64,000 nucleotides of DNA from Malania oleifera (Eukaryota > Streptophyta > Magnoliopsida > Santalales > Ximeniaceae), in contig NC_080428.1 of NCBI RefSeq assembly GCF_029873635.1, positions 65,875,101 to 65,939,100 of the forward strand. Direction: 5' to 3'. This document shows positions 59,984 through 64,000 of the stretch, one piece after another. A program made the translations under genes and the position numbers. The notes beneath the pieces were generated by a model that saw only the letters and a program-made list of their open reading frames with translations, did not search any database and had not been told where the DNA came from. The stretch's first letter is position 1, and each line of letters starts with the position of its first letter.

Positions 59984-61618
59984 AGAGATTATCCTTTTAA
60001 CAAATCTCAAGAGAGATTCTTATGATTTTTAAAATCTCAAGAATGATGTTTAAAATTTTTAAAAAATCAAAGAAGTCGTTCTCTTTTTACTAAATCTCAA
60101 GAAAAATTAATGTATTTTGTACTTATAGTTTTTATTGGAGCGCTATTTCTATTGCTAGTCCAGTAAAAAAAAATGGCAGTCCATGGCCACAATTTTTTGT
60201 ACCAAAAAACCAAATAAGTAATTAAAAGGAAAAAGAAAAAAAGGATCTTGGCCCAAAGCCCACTTTGAGAACAGAAATAATGTCAGAGGTCTGGCGTGGG
60301 ACACAATAAGCACACTTTGTGTGCATGCATTCACACTCGACATGGGCCAGCAGTGGGCACAATAATTTAAATTTTAAAATAATAGAAAACGGATGTTGGC
60401 CCTTAAGTCCACTTTATGAAAAGCGACTTTTCAACAGCCAATAGGCAATAGCCACCTTTCAGCTTTACTTTCTCTTTACCTAGTCTTAGTGCGCCAGTGA
60501 ATTCTTTTTTCTTTCTTTTTCAAATGACTTCGACGGGACGTAAAAACTCTTCTTTCCTATTTCAAGTATAGATTTGAATTCGCCATTATCAACAGACATT
60601 TAATGTCCTGTTAATAAGGCAATTTGTAAATATATTAGTAAAAATTTTAAATTACTTTTCTACAGCTTCAAATATTTTTTATGATTGAAAACTCTAATTT
60701 GGACAAGTCCTTTAGATCCATTGGTCGACATTAAATCGGAGAGATGAAAACATTATTATCAGTCCATTGACACGATCATAATAATTCACTAGTCAAATCA
60801 CAAACAAGAAATTAAATTTGAGATCTTAGGATTATCAAAATCGAACTTCACTTTTGCTATTTAAATAAATTGAGCTGATAATTAAATAATATGTTAACAT
60901 ATTTTATTTCAAGTAAAAGAATTTGAAACTTTTTCTTTGAATTTTTTATGTGGTTATGACTCATTTGGTTCAATCATATAATTATTCCTTAAAATAAGAT
61001 GAAATAAAGTTTAAATTTTGGGAATCAAGAGAATTTATATTCCTTTTATATTTCTAATTATTTCTTTCAACATGTAATGAGAGATAAATAAACATATACA
61101 TTTTAAAATTTAAAAATAATTATTTTATATCTATTCTTTATTATGGACTCGTACAATATTTCACATTATTTGTTTTATAATGACAACATAATTTTTTGCG
61201 TAACTAATTGTAACTAACCTACTAAAACTAATTTATTTATAAGAATAGACATTCTGCAAACCAAATAAAATTTTAATTAAATATATATTTTTTAGTTTTT
61301 TTTAGATCTATTTAAAGATGCATTGGGCCTAAATTAGGAGAGCGAGATTATCCCATTTTTCCATCTCACCTCATTCCTAATGAATGTTTATTCTCCTACC
61401 AATTATGAATTAATTTGAGTTGCTGATTTTGGTCAAATAATAACAAAATTTAATTGAATTTTAAAAATTATATGTTGTGTTTCATAACATTATAATGGAG
61501 AGATGAAATAAAAGATTATAAGCAACTTTGAATTGTCCCATAATGAAAATTCTAATGATTAGTTTGAAACTCTTATAAAGGCGTAGCAAGTTGCGACATA
61601 GATTGCATAGTTTAGGTC
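59984..61618. other. AT-rich spacer
   Basis: Short AAATCTCAAGAGAGATTC repeats near 60003-60110, otherwise no gene or classified repeat. TAATA at 61619-61623 is the TSD of the following solo LTR. Confidence 0.5.
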
Positions 61619-61623
61619 TAATA

Positions 61624-63561
61624 TGTAACGCCCCGAAACCCTGAAGTAGGGTCCGAGGTATTAGTTAATAAAATCCCTAATTTGTACCGCAATCATTGTA
61701 TAAATACAACGGAATTAATTAAACCAACTCAAATACATTACCAGAGTTCTAGACTACCATCATCCACAAGGGTCTCCAAGCATTAATATTACAAACCAAC
61801 ATAAATGAAAGAAAACAAATTCAGTCCATACAAGCCACTTACTACAACTAAAATAACCAAACCCCACTCCCTTAGCTCGTTAAGCTCAATCCCTAGGGTT
61901 TCCTGAAAAATAAAATGATTGTTGGAGTGAAACACCTTTCAGTAAGACGGATTAAGTTATTATCAGTGTGTGGTCAACATGAGTTTTAGTATATGCAGGA
62001 AACGTCCATTTCTTTCTTTAACCGAAAATAACATTTGTAATTTGTACTCACGCCTATACAGTTGAAAATACATATTTACTTTCACAATATAAACTAGTTC
62101 CATGAATAGGTAATACCGTTTACATAAATTCACATATATGCGTAGAAGACACCCCCTATTGGACAAATGATATATTTAACCCCCATGACGGGTTGTGCGA
62201 CCCGTAGACTAGACTTAGATTAGATGATCAACCCAAACAAAGTCAAAGTAACCATCTACAAGTACATCTGCTGGCATCTGCAAGCTCATCTGCAGGTCCG
62301 ATTGCCTTACCACTTTTTAGTTCGACGTCCAGGGAAGGTACAAAAAACATTTTGTAGGCCAACTGGCTGAGACCACCTACACTTCCATTACAGTGTGGTT
62401 GCGCCTGACTAAACAACTCACTAGCAACGACACCATGCTCACAATACAACCAGTCCTCAGGGTTCTTAAACCATATCATGCAATTTAAGTAATAAAAACT
62501 GTAATATATTCTCACTGTTGTCATTCATATAAAACCTGCCATCATATCAAACCACGACATATAGCCGTCATATCACATCTTCGATATTTTTCACAAACAA
62601 TTCCAGTATTTTCGTCAAACAGTATAAATCTTATTTCTACAGTACGATACCATAAAATACTCAGATTCAATTATGAAACAAAACAAAATGGATTACTCTC
62701 ATGCCACACAATTTGAGTATTAAGTCATAGTCACTTAACCTAACCAAGAAAACATTTCATATTAAGCTTTGGTAAAAAACCTAGGCTCGATCATGTCCAT
62801 GGTTTAATTTGCTTAGAAAATACATATATGACTGAAGACAATGACCCCTTTTTCTTTGATTCCTTCACAAAATACGTATATGATAACATAACTCACCATT
62901 TCAACCGTTCGAATCATTCCAAAATCATCGTAATATATTCCCATATTTATGAAGTCCGTTTTTGAATGGTTGGATTTCGAAATAATCATTAATACCATGT
63001 AACATATACATACAAACAGTTTAATCGGTTCACTTTCAATAAAAACCTGACATAACTTAATCCCCTTACTTGTTTCTTGGAAAAATATGCCTAAAACTCT
63101 TGAAGAACCAAAACCCTAGCTTTTGAATTGGCCGCCGAAAGTGAGTTGGCAAGCCGAGAGAGGAGGGAGAGATGATCGGGGAGCAATGACAGACTCTGGG
63201 TGAGCCTATGGGAGAGAGAAAGAGTCACGAGGGAGCGAGAGTAGAGAGAGAGAGAGAGAGAGTCCAAAAACCTAATTTAGAGAGAGAGAGAGGAATGAAA
63301 ATTATGAAATAAAAAATACATTGCTTACTACTTAAGTAAGTCTGGCCAACGGGTTTCCCTGTGTTTTACAAAACAGTTGACGGTTTGGCTAATAATTATT
63401 CGCGGTAGTTTTAGCTGTCGATGGTTTTCCTGAGATTCCCTAAAACCGTCGACGGTTTGGTCTTGTGCCTAACCGATTTCCTCTTTTTCCTTTCTTTTCC
63501 TTTATTTCTCTCTCTCTTCTTTTATTTATTTTCTTTTCTTTTCTGGGTTTGGGTCCCTACA
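61624..63561 (-). mobile_element. Solo LTR (gypsy-type family C), minus orientation, with perfect TSD
   Basis: TGTAACGCCCCG..GGGTCCCTACA with TAATA on both sides (61619-61623, 63562-63566). Shares TGAAACACCTTTCA (61928-61941), GA runs (63249-63291) and GTCGAC palindromes, here AAACCGTCGACGGTTT (63443-63458), with the other LTRs. 1938 bp, no internal domain. Confidence 0.9.
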
Positions 63562-63566
63562 TAATA

Positions 63567-64000
63567 AGTTCTAATGAATAAAAAAATAGTTAAGAATTAG
63601 TAATTAGTTAATTATAAGATATAGTAGTGATAATTATGAGTTAACTATATTACTTTTTGTTTCACTATTCAATTAATATTTTAACAGAAATATTTTTAAA
63701 AATTAAAGCGATGAAAAAAAAATCATTTGTATATCTATTAACACTAACTATATCATTTGTGTATCCACAAATACTATCCTTCCTCTAAGAATCATTTTAG
63801 TTGAAGGGTTTGAGATTTTGATGTTGAGGTTCTAAGGTTGACTTGACTGAAGGTCGAAGTAATAAAAAAATTGACTTGTGACAATTTTATATTAGAAAAT
63901 CAAGATGCATAATTTATATAAATGGTTGGACTATAGAATTAATGCCTTAAAAATTTAAATCAAGTTGGTATTCATTAATATATATCCAGTCAAATTTTGA
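63567..64000. other. AT-rich sequence at the window end
   Basis: No gene or repeat recognised. Confidence 0.5.

Overview
This is a piece of a plant nuclear genome, almost certainly from a dicot. It is AT-rich, has GT-AG introns, and is packed with plant LTR retrotransposons, TRIMs, a plant-type tRNA-derived SINE and an RTE-type LINE. I cannot name the species.

Only two host genes can be supported, both in the first 12.6 kb and convergently arranged. The left edge holds the last three exons of an O-fucosyltransferase-family gene (526-1752, + strand; its 5' part lies outside the window). Facing it is a complete six-exon SET-domain gene of the Rubisco large-subunit methyltransferase (LSMT/RBCMT) type (3616-12592, - strand, 492 aa as spliced). 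That gene has a 29-nt micro-exon and a 4.9-kb first intron filled with repeat debris.

From about 12.9 kb to the right end I see only mobile elements and AT-rich spacer, much of it nested. (1) 12959-15561: a SINE split by a solo LTR (13129-15350). (2) 16324-25038: a full-length Ty3/gypsy chromovirus-like element with both LTRs, a primer binding site (PBS) and a decayed gag-pol. (3) 26465-32770: a full-length Ty1/copia element with a perfect target-site duplication (TSD), ACAAA. (4) 33087-33503: a second SINE copy, followed by a 308-bp miniature LTR element (TRIM, 33572-33879). (5) 35331-43466: a copia element on the minus strand with only 122-bp LTRs, interrupted by a solo LTR (39218-41189) and a Cassandra-type TRIM carrying 5S-rRNA-like sequence (41193-41936). 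(6) 43841-53827: two truncated minus-strand copia elements broken up by two further LTRs. (7) 54336-57245: an RTE-type LINE, minus strand. (8) 57311-59983: an LTR-like repeat. (9) 61624-63561: a solo LTR with perfect TSD TAATA.

The most unusual signal is shared by seven gypsy-type LTR copies of several diverged families spread over the window. They keep the same layout: a cluster of palindromes with core GTCGAC upstream of a TATA box, a GA/CT microsatellite just after it, a short family-specific tandem array in the middle, and a 14-nt inverted repeat (TGAGAGGTGTCTCA and variants, including one paired substitution). Most in-frame stops in the retroelement genes look like C-to-T changes (CAG to TAG, CGA to TGA), as expected from decay of methylated cytosines. 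I find no CRISPR array, operon, tRNA gene or bacterial-type system.
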